Shown one piece after another: positions 9,188-18,900 of a DNA stretch of 64,000 nucleotides. Below the pieces are notes generated by a model. The model saw only the letters and a program-made list of their open reading frames with translations, did not search any database and was not told the DNA's origin. Every line of letters begins with the position of its first letter. Position 1 is the first letter of the stretch. Source of the DNA: CAYRHJ01 sp964424105 (GTDB lineage Bacteria > Planctomycetota > Phycisphaerae > UBA1845). A program made the position numbers and the translations under genes. The stretch spans positions 127,008-191,007 of the forward strand of contig CAYRHJ010000013.1 in the NCBI GenBank assembly GCA_964424105.1, given 5' to 3'.

Positions 9188-9888
9188 GCCCGTGCCTTCG
9201 CCGACGGTTTTCGGGATGAAGCCAAATTCAAAATTTCCTCGATGTCCCGCAGCAGTTCGAAATCGTCCCGCTGTTGGCTGGACAGCATATCCCGGGCGGC
9301 GCGTTCCAAATCTTCGAATCGGTCAATATCGTACCAAGGCTCCAACACCTCGACCGACAATCCGCACCGAGTCGCCTGCGATTTCACCGTGTCCGACACG
9401 GAATCCCCGCCCCACTGAACACCCGCGAACATATCCGGGTGCAGGCGCCGGACACCGATCAGGTAAAAGCCGCCGTCCTCCGCCGGACCGATGACCATAT
9501 CACAACGGCCCATCGCCTCCGCCGCTTGCGTCAATCGATCCGGAGGCATGGTGGGACTGTCGCTCCCGATGATCAGCACGTACGGCTCATCTGCTTGCAA
9601 GACGGATTCCATCGCCCGCAACAGCCGCTCCCCAAGATCCCCCTCGCCCTGATTCATCAGCGGCACGAACGGGCTTACAAACGTGCGAAAGTCTTCGCCC
9701 CGATCATCCGGCGCCGTGACCAGCAGGGGACGCACCGGCCACGCTCGAAAGGCCCGCTCGCAGAGCAGGCGGATGCAACCCCGCTGAATCGTGGCGGCTT
9801 CATCAGCGCTAAGCGGCGGGCATAAGCGCGTCATGACCCGCCCCGGTTCGGGATACTTGGCGAAAATCAGCAATCGACTCCTCGACAT
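9184..9888 (-). CDS. TIGR04282-type glycosyltransferase (DUF2064)
   Basis: 234 residues from the chosen ATG at 9888 (MSRSRLLIFAKYPEPGRVMT). The frame is open 21 codons further upstream, but those residues are Arg-rich and unlike the family. The motifs IIGSDSPTMP and GPAEDGGFYLIGVR match the TIGR04282/DUF2064 GT-A-like family. These are small cytoplasmic enzymes related to nucleotide-sugar or guanylyl transferases; the substrate is unknown. First gene of a two-gene unit with the cyclodeaminase; bamA lies about 400 bases away on the other strand. Confidence 0.85.
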   Translation of the reverse strand: MSRSRLLIFAKYPEPGRVMTRLCPPLSADEAATIQRGCIRLLCERAFRAWPVRPLLVTAPDDRGEDFRTFVSPFVPLMNQGEGDLGERLLRAMESVLQADEPYVLIIGSDSPTMPPDRLTQAAEAMGRCDMVIGPAEDGGFYLIGVRRLHPDMFAGVQWGGDSVSDTVKSQATRCGLSVEVLEPWYDIDRFEDLERAARDMLSSQQRDDFELLRDIEEILNLASSRKPSAKARA

Positions 9889-10075
9889 GTCAACCAGACT
9901 ACTTCGTGCTCGCGACCGGTCAAGACGCCATCGCCCCGTCGGTCTAGACAACCCGAAATGATGGAATAAATTGCATTGCCAACGATTCGCGACCGAGATA
10001 ACATGCCGCCGGCGCGTTTGAGCTATCCTTAAAATTCAGCGCACTGACAATCCCGACGCGCGGCGGCATCTTTCC

Positions 10076-10221
10076 GAGCCGCGACCGTGAGGGAGCGGTC
10101 TTTGACGGACCGCGACCCGGTCTTGGCAGAATGCCTGAGACTTCTCGTAAGGCGTTCTACCAGAATCGAGCCGCAACCGCCCGCCTGTGCGTTTGCGCAC
10201 GCAGACAGGTCAGGGAGCGGT
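10076..10221. repeat. Dispersed palindrome and composite variant upstream of bamA
   Basis: 10076-10100 is a full copy of the dispersed repeat (GAGCCGCGACCGTGAGGGAG then CGGTC). At 10160-10221 is a second copy whose two halves (GAGCCGCAACCGCC and TCAGGGAGCGGTT) are separated by about 37 bases holding another hairpin, CCTGTGCGT/GCACGCAGACAGG. The rest of the 9952-10302 gap shows no gene. Confidence 0.65.
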
Positions 10222-10302
10222 TTCTTGCTGCGAAACGGGTCGTTTTGTTGAAGTGTCTGAAACACGATCAGACCTATAGTGGCCGCAAATCATTAGGGCG
10301 TC

Positions 10303-12627
10303 ATGCATATGGTTTCTATTCGTGAACATCACCTGCTCGTTGCGTGCCTGGCCTTGGTCGTGGTTTCGGCGGCCCGGGGCCAAGATGCCCCGACCGTGAG
10401 CGACGTTCGATTCGAGGGAGCCGTCACATCGACCACCGCCTTTCTGCAAAACTCCGTTCGCACGCGCCCGGGCCAACTATTCGATCAAGTCGTCGTCGAT
10501 GAAGACGTGACCCGGTTGCTTCGCACCGGTCGGTTTCTGATCGTCACTGCCCAGGTCGCGGACCGGGACGATGGGAAAATCGTCACCTTCATCATCCAGG
10601 AACGCCCCACCATCCAGACCATCGTGTTTGAAGGAAACGTTGCCCTGGCTTCCGACGCGCTCATGGACGAGGTGCCCATTAAAATCGGCGACCCCATCGA
10701 TCTGTACGCCGTCCGCGAAGGGCGAGAGGCCATCCTGTACCAATATCACCGTGACGGTTTCGGCTATGTCACGGTGCAAGTGGACGAAGAGGCCGTCCGC
10801 ACGACGGGACACCTGGTCTATCGCATCGAAGAGGGCCCCAAGGTTCGGGTTCGACGTATTCATTTCGAGGGCGCTACCGTATTTCCGGAGCGCACGCTGC
10901 GCAAGCAGATTCAGACCAAAACCGCGCTTTGGATTTTCAGGGTGGGAGCGTTCGATGAAGAACGCGTCGCCGCCGACGCCGCAGCCGTGCAGGAGTTCTA
11001 TCGCCGTGAAGGGTATCTCGATGCCCGGGTGAGCTACCGCGTTGACCCCGGCGCCGAGCCTGGCGATCTGAACGTGGTCTTCACCGTCGATGAAGCCGCC
11101 CCCTACACCATCGAAACCATCCGGCTGGAAGGCAACACCGTCCGCACGACGGATGAGATTTTCGCGACGCTCGCGTCCAAACCGGGGCAGCTTTTCAAGC
11201 AGGACCGGCTGGACACCGATACCCGCGGCATTCAAAAAGAGTACGGACGATTGGGATACATTTACGCCCAGGTCCGATCCATCCGTGTCTTTTCAGCCAC
11301 GCCGGGGTTCGTTGTATTGACGATTCAAATCAGGGAAGGCCCCCGAATGAACGTAGGGCGAATCGTTGTCCGGGGAAACCAAAACACGCAGGACCGGGTC
11401 ATCCGCCGCGTCGTCCAGCTATATCCCGGAGATACCTTCGATCTCACTAAGATCGAAGAAGCGGAAACCAACCTTCGACAGTCGCAGTTGTTCGAGCGCG
11501 TCTCGATCACACCCGTGGGCGACGAGCCAGACGTGCGCGACATCGTCATCGACGTGACGGAAAACGAGCGCCTGATCGATTTCATGCTGGCCTTCGGCGT
11601 CACCAGCGACAGCGGGCTTGTCGGCAACATCCTCCTCGACTTTAAGAACTTCGACATCTTCGACACGCCGCGGAGCTTTTCCGAGTTCATCCGTTTTCGC
11701 GCTTTTCGAGGGGCGGGCCAAAGACTCCGCCTCGAATTGCAACCCGGAACCGAACTGAATCGCTTCCGCGCGGATTTCACCGAGCCGTACCTGTTCGACG
11801 AACCGCTGCGCTTCGACTTGAGCCTCTTTCATTTCACGCGAGAGCGCGAAGCCTACGACGAAAGGCGCACCGGGGTCAGCGTCGCGTTCGGAAAACGTTT
11901 GGAAAAAGGCATTGGCCGGCAACGCTTCCTTCGAGACTGGTACGCCGAAGTCGCGTTTGGTTTGGACTACGTCGAGCTGGACGACGTGGATATTTTCGAC
12001 GACCGCGACGTGCGTGATGTCGAGGGCGGCGAGATTCTACCCTCCGTCAAGCTGACCCTGGTGCGCGATCGCACCGACAACCGCTTCATTCCCTCCTCCG
12101 GCGACCGCGTCAGCCTCAGCTATGAACAGTTCATCGGTTCCGAGGTCTTCGGAAAGGTCCGGGCCCAGTATGCCCGACATTGGACCACCACAACCGATCG
12201 CGAGGGTCGAAAGTCCGTCGTGTCTTTTCGAGTGGACGGTGGAGCCATCGCCGGTGATGCCCCGGTCTACGAGCGCTTCTACGCCGGCGGGATCGGCTCC
12301 ATCCGCGGGTTTGACTTTCGCGGCATCGGACCGCGCGGAGGACTCGAAAAAGACCCAATCGGCGGCGACTTTCTGCTTACCACCTCGACCGAGTATTCAT
12401 TCCCGCTGGCCGGTGAAATGCTCCGCGGAGTCGTATTTCTGGACATGGGCACCGTCGAGCAAAACTTGGAAATCACCGACTGGCGAGCCGCCATCGGGTT
12501 TGGAATGCGCATGACCATCGAACTGCTAGGCCCCGTCCCCATCGAGTTGGATTTCGGCGTTCCCATCGCCAAGGGAGACGATGACGATACCCGCGTGTTC
12601 AGCTTTTTCATCGGCGGTTCGTTCTGA
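10303..12627 (+). CDS. bamA: BamA/Omp85 outer-membrane assembly factor
   Basis: 774 residues, the expected size for BamA, which inserts beta-barrel proteins into the outer membrane. A signal peptide (LLVACLALVVVSAARGQ) ends near residue 27. About five POTRA repeats follow (roughly 30-430), with repeated 'GN...T.D.VIRR.....PGD.F' patterns. The C-terminal half is a 16-strand-type barrel, with YAGGIGSIRGFDFRGIG near residue 655 matching the conserved VRGF loop of Omp85 proteins. The frame could start at the first ATG (10303) or the next (10309). It stands alone; larE is convergent. This is good evidence of a diderm envelope. Confidence 0.95.
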   Translation: MHMVSIREHHLLVACLALVVVSAARGQDAPTVSDVRFEGAVTSTTAFLQNSVRTRPGQLFDQVVVDEDVTRLLRTGRFLIVTAQVADRDDGKIVTFIIQERPTIQTIVFEGNVALASDALMDEVPIKIGDPIDLYAVREGREAILYQYHRDGFGYVTVQVDEEAVRTTGHLVYRIEEGPKVRVRRIHFEGATVFPERTLRKQIQTKTALWIFRVGAFDEERVAADAAAVQEFYRREGYLDARVSYRVDPGAEPGDLNVVFTVDEAAPYTIETIRLEGNTVRTTDEIFATLASKPGQLFKQDRLDTDTRGIQKEYGRLGYIYAQVRSIRVFSATPGFVVLTIQIREGPRMNVGRIVVRGNQNTQDRVIRRVVQLYPGDTFDLTKIEEAETNLRQSQLFERVSITPVGDEPDVRDIVIDVTENERLIDFMLAFGVTSDSGLVGNILLDFKNFDIFDTPRSFSEFIRFRAFRGAGQRLRLELQPGTELNRFRADFTEPYLFDEPLRFDLSLFHFTREREAYDERRTGVSVAFGKRLEKGIGRQRFLRDWYAEVAFGLDYVELDDVDIFDDRDVRDVEGGEILPSVKLTLVRDRTDNRFIPSSGDRVSLSYEQFIGSEVFGKVRAQYARHWTTTTDREGRKSVVSFRVDGGAIAGDAPVYERFYAGGIGSIRGFDFRGIGPRGGLEKDPIGGDFLLTTSTEYSFPLAGEMLRGVVFLDMGTVEQNLEITDWRAAIGFGMRMTIELLGPVPIELDFGVPIAKGDDDDTRVFSFFIGGSF

Positions 12628-12723
12628 CGTTGGTCAAGTGTCGAGAAACGGCTGATCGACAACGTGAATTCAAAATCACGCGTCACGCGACAACCCACGA
12701 GTCAGGAGTCGCGGGCATTAAAC

Positions 12724-13569
12724 CTATCGAACCGTCAATTTCGACGTGAGTTGATCCAACGGAATGACGTCATTCATGCTGCCCGATCGGAATCCACCCA
12801 CATCCAGCGTGACGTAACGGTAACCGGCGCCTTTGAAGTGTTCCTGAATCACGTTTCGATTTTCCGCGTCCAGAACAATCGGCATGTCTTCCACTGCGAC
12901 TTCAATTCGAGCGATGGTGTCATGGTGTCGCACGCGACAGTTTACAATTCCCAGGCGGTGCAAAAACCCCTCGCAAGATTCGATCTGTCGTAGTTTATCG
13001 GACGTTATCGATTCGCCGTACTGAACGCGGCTGGAAAGACATGGACTGGCCGGCTTGTCGTGCGTGGGCAAGCCGAGTTCCAGCGAAATCGCCCGGACCT
13101 CGGATTTGCCGATACCAGCGTCCGCGATCGGGGTTCGTACGTGGTGCTGTCTGGCTGCTTGAATTCCGGGTCGCCAATCGCCCAGGTCATCCGCATTAAT
13201 ACCGTTGATAATGACGTTGAAACCATTCTCGTCTGCCAACTTCCGCAATCGCCCGTAAAGCTCATCCTTGCAGTAAAAACACCGATTGGTCGGATTCGAC
13301 AGGTAACGAGGGTCGGCGAATTCGTCGGTGGCTATCAAATGGTGGGCGACGCCCAGTTGTTTCGCAATCTGGACCGCGTGCTCGCGTTCGCTGGTGGCTA
13401 GGCTGTCGCTTTGTCCGGTCGCGGCGATGACGTTTTGCACCCCCAGCACGTCCGTAGCCACCTTCAACGCAAACGTCGAGTCCGTGCCGCCCGAAAAAGC
13501 GACCACGACGCGATTCATAACGCGAATCGCATCGCGCATCGTTTTAAGCTTTATTTCATGCGTTGACAT
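12724..13569 (-). CDS. larE: LarE-type ATP-dependent sulfur transferase
   Basis: 281 residues of the PP-loop LarE family, which adds sulfur to the pyridinium biscarboxylic acid precursor of the nickel-pincer cofactor of lactate racemase and related enzymes. The PP-loop SGGTDST is near residues 26-32. The CFYCKDELY pair lies near 98-106 and PCLSSR, with the third cysteine, near 175. Three cysteines fit the iron-sulfur type of LarE rather than the single-cysteine sacrificial type (family knowledge, not tested here). No larA, larB or larC is in the window. The start ATG gives MSTHEIKLK. Confidence 0.85.
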   Translation of the reverse strand: MSTHEIKLKTMRDAIRVMNRVVVAFSGGTDSTFALKVATDVLGVQNVIAATGQSDSLATSEREHAVQIAKQLGVAHHLIATDEFADPRYLSNPTNRCFYCKDELYGRLRKLADENGFNVIINGINADDLGDWRPGIQAARQHHVRTPIADAGIGKSEVRAISLELGLPTHDKPASPCLSSRVQYGESITSDKLRQIESCEGFLHRLGIVNCRVRHHDTIARIEVAVEDMPIVLDAENRNVIQEHFKGAGYRYVTLDVGGFRSGSMNDVIPLDQLTSKLTVR

Positions 13570-13780
13570 TTAACGATCGGATTACACTTCGCCATCGACT
13601 GAACAGTACTGGATGGTATCGATTCCCCGGCCAAACGGCAACGGCAACGGAAAGGCGCCATCGTAAGATTTCGAATCCGCCGGCGTTGAATCGTCGGCCC
13701 GCGGTGACGATTATCGATCGGCATGCAAGACCTGTCGCATCGTCGCGGGCGGTGGATCAACCACGCCAAAATGACAGCGA

Positions 13781-14749
13781 TCACTTCCTGGGCGTCAGGA
13801 CGTATTGCATCTCGACCGGCTCGCCATCGGTCAGGAAATCCAGATCCGGATCGCAGAATGGATCGAGCAGTTCACAAAACAGATTGACCCAATCGTGCTT
13901 CAGTTCGGACCGCAAGTGATCATGGAGCGAATTCATCGCCCGAATCAGCAGCGGAGCGATGGGACGCAGACCGATGTCCCAAATATGGGCGTGCGTGCCG
14001 GTGACAAACGGTTCTGCCGATAGGATTTCCAGGTGCGCCCGCTCGAAACGATCTTCCCACTTCGTTCGATCGCACAGCGACGGCCAGCTTTCGAATCGGC
14101 CTCGGTTGATGATATCCAACCAGCGGTCGCCGAGTCGCAGGCTGCGATTTCGAAGCGTGAATCGTTTGATCGCGTCCAACTTTACGTGCAAGACGATCGT
14201 GCCTCCTGATACGCTGATGCGGCCCAATTCGGATAGAAAGGCGTCGATTTCGTGTATCCAATAGGCTGCGTTGCAATAAACGGTTTCAAACGTATGGTCC
14301 GCGAACGGCAGGGCGCGATTATGATCCTGCTCCATCAGCCGCGAATAGAAATCCAGGCAACCGGCCTTGGCGATCAGGGACTTTTTGAAATCCGTCCCGC
14401 AATCGATTCTGTAGTCCGGACGTGTCACGATTTCGGGCTGATAGAATTCGCTGCACGAGTCAAACAAATCCCCCATGCGGATGTCCCTTTGTGCGACGTT
14501 TGACAAATCGGCAAACACGTCGAACTCGGGGGCGAATCGACCGCCCGCGTGCAGAAAGCTGAATATGCCGTCCCCGCAGCTCAGGTCGATGAACGGCGAA
14601 CGGATGGGAACCGATGACAGGACGTGGCTTCGCAGCACCATCCAGAACGCATTTTCCGGTCGAAGCCAATAGGCTGAAACGAACCGGCGCAATTTGTCGG
14701 TCGACATGACCGACGGTCGGGCGATCTTCTCTTCTAGGGCGATAGGCAC
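13781..14749 (-). CDS. SAM-dependent methyltransferase
   Basis: 322 residues. A class I methyltransferase fold is suggested by FIDLSCGDGIFSF (motif I, near residue 52) and, further on, the 'RALPFADHTFETVYCNAAYW' motif-IV-like segment. The substrate is unknown. I choose GTG 14749 because an AGGGAG ribosome site lies 5 bases before it on the minus strand; ATG 14707 (MSTDKLRRF) is the alternative. The gene overlaps the end of the upstream deacetylase by 16 bases. This pairing suggests they modify the same glycan or lipid, which is inference. Confidence 0.7.
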   Translation of the reverse strand: MPIALEEKIARPSVMSTDKLRRFVSAYWLRPENAFWMVLRSHVLSSVPIRSPFIDLSCGDGIFSFLHAGGRFAPEFDVFADLSNVAQRDIRMGDLFDSCSEFYQPEIVTRPDYRIDCGTDFKKSLIAKAGCLDFYSRLMEQDHNRALPFADHTFETVYCNAAYWIHEIDAFLSELGRISVSGGTIVLHVKLDAIKRFTLRNRSLRLGDRWLDIINRGRFESWPSLCDRTKWEDRFERAHLEILSAEPFVTGTHAHIWDIGLRPIAPLLIRAMNSLHDHLRSELKHDWVNLFCELLDPFCDPDLDFLTDGEPVEMQYVLTPRK

Positions 14750-15690
14750 GAGAACTCCCTTTCCAAAAAGGCGTCGACGTGGATGGTGTCGACGCGGCTG
14801 AGGCGGTGGGCGTCCTGGGACGCCTCGATCCACCCTGGCTCGGTAGTGAATCCATTCACAAATCCGGCGAACGCGCAACGGCGCGCGATGTCTTCATCAC
14901 ACATTCCAAAAGGATAGGACATGGGTCTCGACCCCGGCCCCAACCGCTGGGACAGCAGCGCGGAACATTGCATCAGGTCGCGAGCTTGCTCGGTGGCGGT
15001 CAGTCGATGGTAGGGCTCGTGACGATGGCTGTGCCCGCCGATGGTGTGTCCCGCCGCCTGCATCTCGCGAACCTGGTCCCAGTTCAGATACCATCGTTCC
15101 GCGATGGAATCGGACTCGCCCACGTGGCTATGGAAAACGGAACTCACCACGTCACTTCGCACGTCGATGGGCAGTACGTGTGACAGGAGATATTTGAGGA
15201 CTGCGATTTCCGGTGACTCGTAATGATAAACGCGAGCGGCCTCCGCTACCGGGACGGCAAACGTCTGCCGCCAGTCCGCGACCCGTGCATCCAGTTGGGA
15301 TTGCAGGGCTTCTGAAAGCTGTTCGACGTTCATCCGGCACAACAACTGGTGAACCTGATGGGCACTACACAGGTGGCCGTCTTCCAGCGCAGCCGTGTGC
15401 ACAAAAAAAACACCGCAAAGGTCACGCGGTTGTAACAGCTCGCGCGTGACAAACGCATGATCAGCCAAGGCATCGTCAAAAGTCAGAAGAAACGAATGAT
15501 CGGGAATGTCACCGCGACCGGCACGCCAGTTGTAAAAACGGGTCCAATCGATGGGCTCCAGGTCGTGACAAAGCCGATCGAGTTGTCTTTCAAACTGATC
15601 GATGGTCAGGCCTCGGATACCCGATTCAGCGGTGCCTTGGCGGTCGCCGATGTAATGGTACATGATCGCCAAACAGCGTTTTTCCTGCAT
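14734..15690 (-). CDS. Polysaccharide deacetylase family protein
   Basis: 318 residues from ATG 15690 (MQEKRCLAIMYHYIG), with GGAAG 5-6 bases upstream; the open frame starts earlier, at 15732. The NodB-type carbohydrate esterase 4 fold is indicated by LLTFDDALADH (motif 1, metal-binding Asp) and GGHSHRHEPY (motif 2, H-x3-H). Such enzymes remove N-acetyl groups from surface polysaccharides or act on lipid-linked sugars. No signal peptide is visible, so a cytoplasmic or membrane-face role is possible. It overlaps and probably co-translates with the following methyltransferase. Confidence 0.8.
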   Translation of the reverse strand: MQEKRCLAIMYHYIGDRQGTAESGIRGLTIDQFERQLDRLCHDLEPIDWTRFYNWRAGRGDIPDHSFLLTFDDALADHAFVTRELLQPRDLCGVFFVHTAALEDGHLCSAHQVHQLLCRMNVEQLSEALQSQLDARVADWRQTFAVPVAEAARVYHYESPEIAVLKYLLSHVLPIDVRSDVVSSVFHSHVGESDSIAERWYLNWDQVREMQAAGHTIGGHSHRHEPYHRLTATEQARDLMQCSALLSQRLGPGSRPMSYPFGMCDEDIARRCAFAGFVNGFTTEPGWIEASQDAHRLSRVDTIHVDAFLEREFSCLSP

Positions 15691-16062
15691 GATGCTTCCA
15701 TTGGATGTTGCGTGCGTGGCCTCCAAACGCACTTGTAATATCGGCCTGAATATGAAATCCCTGCACCGTCGAACAACGATTGCGCGCGATTTAGATCAGG
15801 CCCCAATGGATAGTAGGCACCGTGTTGATCGCATTTCGACCGTGGCCAAAACGCCCCCTGCGAATTGAACGATCATGCAGAAACACGCGCCAGCCGGACC
15901 CATCCCCTGTGAATTTCGCAATTCATGGCCGCACGAGTCGATCTAACATCAATTGTCACGCGGAGTTGCCATCGCAGGATTCGATATCGATCGTGAACGA
16001 AACAGGCTTGCAGATTCCTGCCTGTCGGCGCGAGCCAGGATTTCACCCTATCGGTGTGCCGT
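15691..16062. other. Intergenic gap without recognised feature
   Basis: 372 bases between the deacetylase start and the 3' end of pdxA. Both strands were read; no convincing gene, RNA or repeat was seen. Confidence 0.5.
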
Positions 16063-17157
16063 TCAAATGGCGGGCAATTCGGCAGGTCCGGAACGGCGGT
16101 GCAGAACCGCCCCGGTTTTTTGGGCCTTCGATGCCATCAGGCAGGCCAGACGGATGGCCGATTTCATGCTGCCGGCATCGGCGCAATTTCGCCCGGCAAT
16201 GTCATAGGCCGTGCCATGATCCACGCTGACGCGGATAATGGGCAGCCCCAAGGTGATGTTCACGGCTTGATCGAACGCCAGAAGCTTGATTGGAATCAGG
16301 GCTTGGTCGTGGTACAAGGCCACCAGACCATCGTAACCACCGCGCAATGATTTCAGAAACAGGGTGTCAGCGGGAAAAGGCCCTTCCACGCGGATGCCGA
16401 TTTCACGGGCCATCAAAATGGCCGGTTCGATGATTCGCGTCTCCTCGTCTCCGAATCGCCCGTTCTCGCCGGCGTGTGGATTCAACGCAGCCACCGCGAT
16501 GCGCGGCTGCTCGATTCCCCAATAACGGCGAAGGGCCTCGTCGAGCAAATCGATAGGCTGAAAGATCAACCCCAGCGTAAACCGATTTCGCAATTCAAAC
16601 AGCGCGATGTGCGTGCTGGCCAGTGCGATTTTGAACGGGCCGCCGGCGAACATCATGGTGACGCGTTTGCAATCACATCGGCGGGCGAAAAGCTCGGTGT
16701 GTCCGGGCAGTTTGCATCCGGCCAACTGCCAGCTCACCTTGTGGATGGGTCCGGTGACGACGGCGTCGATCTGACCGCTTCGGGCGGCACGGATGGCATC
16801 TTCCACGAATCTGAGGGAGGCTCGCCCACCCTCGGCCGAGGGTTCAGTGAGGTGGATGTCGGGCGAAAACTCGTCGTAGTCAGCCAGCACAATGCCGGAC
16901 TTCACGGTATCGACTTCATCGTGAAAGCGGCGATACCAGCAGGGTTCCAGTTCAGCGAGACCAGCCGCAACGTCCAGCGATTCCTCCATGCCGTAAATGA
17001 TGAATCGTCCCAGCGAGCGAACGTCCGGATCGCTGAGGGCTTTGATGATGACCTCCGCGCCGATCCCCGCGGGGTCTCCCATGGTGATGCCCACGATCGG
17101 CTTATCGAGCGGTGTCTGCCTGCGAAGTTCATCGAGATCTTCCGGTCGACCGATCAT
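16063..17157 (-). CDS. pdxA: 4-hydroxythreonine-4-phosphate dehydrogenase
   Basis: 364 residues. PdxA oxidises 4-phosphohydroxy-L-threonine in vitamin B6 synthesis. KPIVGITMGDPAGIGAEVII opens the family fold at about residue 17. The three metal-binding histidines sit in GPIHKVSWQLAG, LNPHAGENGRFG and YHDQALIPIK. I choose ATG 17157, which overlaps the ribE stop by 4 bases (ATGA), rather than the longer open frame reading back into ribE. The C-terminus runs about 30 residues past the usual end. Confidence 0.93.
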   Translation of the reverse strand: MIGRPEDLDELRRQTPLDKPIVGITMGDPAGIGAEVIIKALSDPDVRSLGRFIIYGMEESLDVAAGLAELEPCWYRRFHDEVDTVKSGIVLADYDEFSPDIHLTEPSAEGGRASLRFVEDAIRAARSGQIDAVVTGPIHKVSWQLAGCKLPGHTELFARRCDCKRVTMMFAGGPFKIALASTHIALFELRNRFTLGLIFQPIDLLDEALRRYWGIEQPRIAVAALNPHAGENGRFGDEETRIIEPAILMAREIGIRVEGPFPADTLFLKSLRGGYDGLVALYHDQALIPIKLLAFDQAVNITLGLPIIRVSVDHGTAYDIAGRNCADAGSMKSAIRLACLMASKAQKTGAVLHRRSGPAELPAI

Positions 17158-17798
17158 GACACGAACCCGTGTTCGTGGAGTGTCTGAATGGTGACACTTT
17201 TTGGCGGCGATCCGTTTTGGAGACGATGAACAATCGTGCGGGCGATGATGTCGGTTTCGATGTTGACCGTATCCCCCACGCACAGGTCAGCGAGGGTCGT
17301 CCATTGCAGCGTCGTGGGAATCAGAGCGACGGTGAATTCATCGCCCCCCACCCCAGCCAGGGTCAGCGAGACCCCGTCGATGGCCACCGAGCCTTTCGGC
17401 ACCAAGTAGGGCCGCAGGTCTTGCTGTGGGCGAAATCGCAAAACGTGGCCTTCCCGCCCGGTTTGGCGGTGAACGAGTCGGGCTGTCCCATCAACGTGCC
17501 CTTGCACAAAATGCCCGTCGATCGGGTCCCCGGCCCGGAGAGATGGCTCGAGATTGACGCGTTGACCGGGTTTGAGTCGATTCAAAGCCGTACGCTGGAG
17601 TGTTTCGGGAATGACGTCGAAGCCCACCCGTGAATCGGCATGCTCGGCCACCGTCAGGCAGACGCCGTTCACCGCGATGCTGGCGCCGGCCACGAGCGTA
17701 CCAGCCAGTTCATCGACATCGACGGTCAGCCGAGAACAGCCGTCGCCCGGCACGAGTTCGCGTACGGTCCCACGATGTCGAATGATTCCCGTAAACAT
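17154..17798 (-). CDS. ribE: Riboflavin synthase alpha chain
   Basis: 214 residues. Riboflavin synthase converts two 6,7-dimethyl-8-ribityllumazine molecules into riboflavin. The invariant MFTGII start and two lumazine-binding repeats are visible (residues about 1-95 and 96-195), with GVCLTV and QGHVDG in the first and a matching SVAIDGVSLT in the second. It is translationally coupled to pdxA, so riboflavin and B6 synthesis are expressed together here. No FMN riboswitch was recognised in the 5' region. Confidence 0.95.
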   Translation of the reverse strand: MFTGIIRHRGTVRELVPGDGCSRLTVDVDELAGTLVAGASIAVNGVCLTVAEHADSRVGFDVIPETLQRTALNRLKPGQRVNLEPSLRAGDPIDGHFVQGHVDGTARLVHRQTGREGHVLRFRPQQDLRPYLVPKGSVAIDGVSLTLAGVGGDEFTVALIPTTLQWTTLADLCVGDTVNIETDIIARTIVHRLQNGSPPKSVTIQTLHEHGFVS

Positions 17799-18046
17799 AT
17801 TTGCATACTGCGTTTGCGCTTCATTCCATCAGACGATGCTAGGACGGCTCAATTGAATGTCAAGCGACGCTGCCGCGACGCTGCTTGATTGTCGCATCCT
17901 ACGTTGCGGGTTGCAAATCAGGGGGTTGCGATTCGGACGATCGCGAATCAGAAGATGCGTGTCAAGCGCCCGCGACAGACGATGGCGAGTCAAACGGTCG
18001 CGAATCAGGGCCAGGATAAAATACGCCCGGTGTCGCCAAACTTGAC

Positions 18047-18120
18047 TGCGCCCGGCAGGAGTCGAACCTGCAACCTACGGATTCGAAGTCCGTCACTCTA
18101 TCCAATTGAGCTACGAGCGC
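18047..18120 (-). tRNA. tRNA-Arg (anticodon TCG)
   Basis: Read on the minus strand, the 74-base sequence has a 7-bp acceptor stem (GCGCTCG with CGGGCGC, one T-G pair) and the D-arm AGCTCAATTGGATAGAG. The anticodon stem ACGGA/TCCGT has loop CTTCGAA (anticodon TCG), and the T-arm GCAGGTTCGACTCCTGC follows. The discriminator base is A. CCA is not encoded. It lies just upstream of a repeat-rich gap and an orphan methyltransferase pair. Confidence 0.95.
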
Positions 18121-18900
18121 TATTTGCGAACGGCCATGATCTACGCAATCGACGTTTCCGCCGACCACGACCATCCTAACGCGCCATGCGCTCTCCACGC
18201 AACATTCCTTGATCCCTGCCCATTATGGATCGGAAATCCCTGCCCAATATGGATCGGGAATCCCTGCCCATTGAGGATTTCGAAAATTCCACGTTCTCGA
18301 CCATGATCAGCCGCGCCAAGGCGTAGACCGCATAATAGAAACGTGCGATATTGAGCAATGACGTCGTGAGCGCGAGCGGTGCAGGAGTCACGAATGACGA
18401 AGACTAAATTCGCCGGGTGCCCCATCCATCGCACAGCGATGGGTGGGGTCCCGATGATCAGGACGTGTGCTCGGGTGGCCCACCTCCTTTGGAGGTGGGG
18501 GAGCCGATGACCAGGTGCAGCCGCGGACGTGCCGCGCGGTCGGGGTAAGGCGGGCTTCGGGAAGCCCATTCGCCGGAGGCCGCTACGGCCAACTCGCCGG
18601 CCCGTCAGCAATACCATACCATGCTCGCCACGAAAGGACAGGTCGGCTATCATGGCGGTGTTATGGCCGATCATTTGGAAGAGATTCCCTCCAACCAGGA
18701 CCCACATCACTTCGACTTTGACCTTGACCGGAGGCAGAACATCAGCATCGCCGAAATGAAATGCCGCTATCTCACGTTCGACAGTGAGTGGTGGGTATTC
18801 GCCGCCGAGTTCGCGCTGATGGTTCACTTTCGACCGCAATGGAACCAGAGCGGATTCGGCAGCAAAACCCCTGGTAGGGGTCGCCCTGGGACGCATCGCA
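18121..18900. repeat. Repeat-rich gap next to tRNA-Arg
   Basis: Long open frames exist here but look like shadows of repeats. Seen directly: three imperfect copies of a roughly 23-base unit around 'CCCTGCCCATTATGGATCGG' (18212-18285), and a dispersed motif GGTGCCCCATCCATCGC...GCGATGG (18416-18445) that recurs at 37779 and, inverted, near 46840. A CACCTCC-TTTG-GAGGTG hairpin lies at 18482-18500. No protein family was recognised. Confidence 0.6.
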
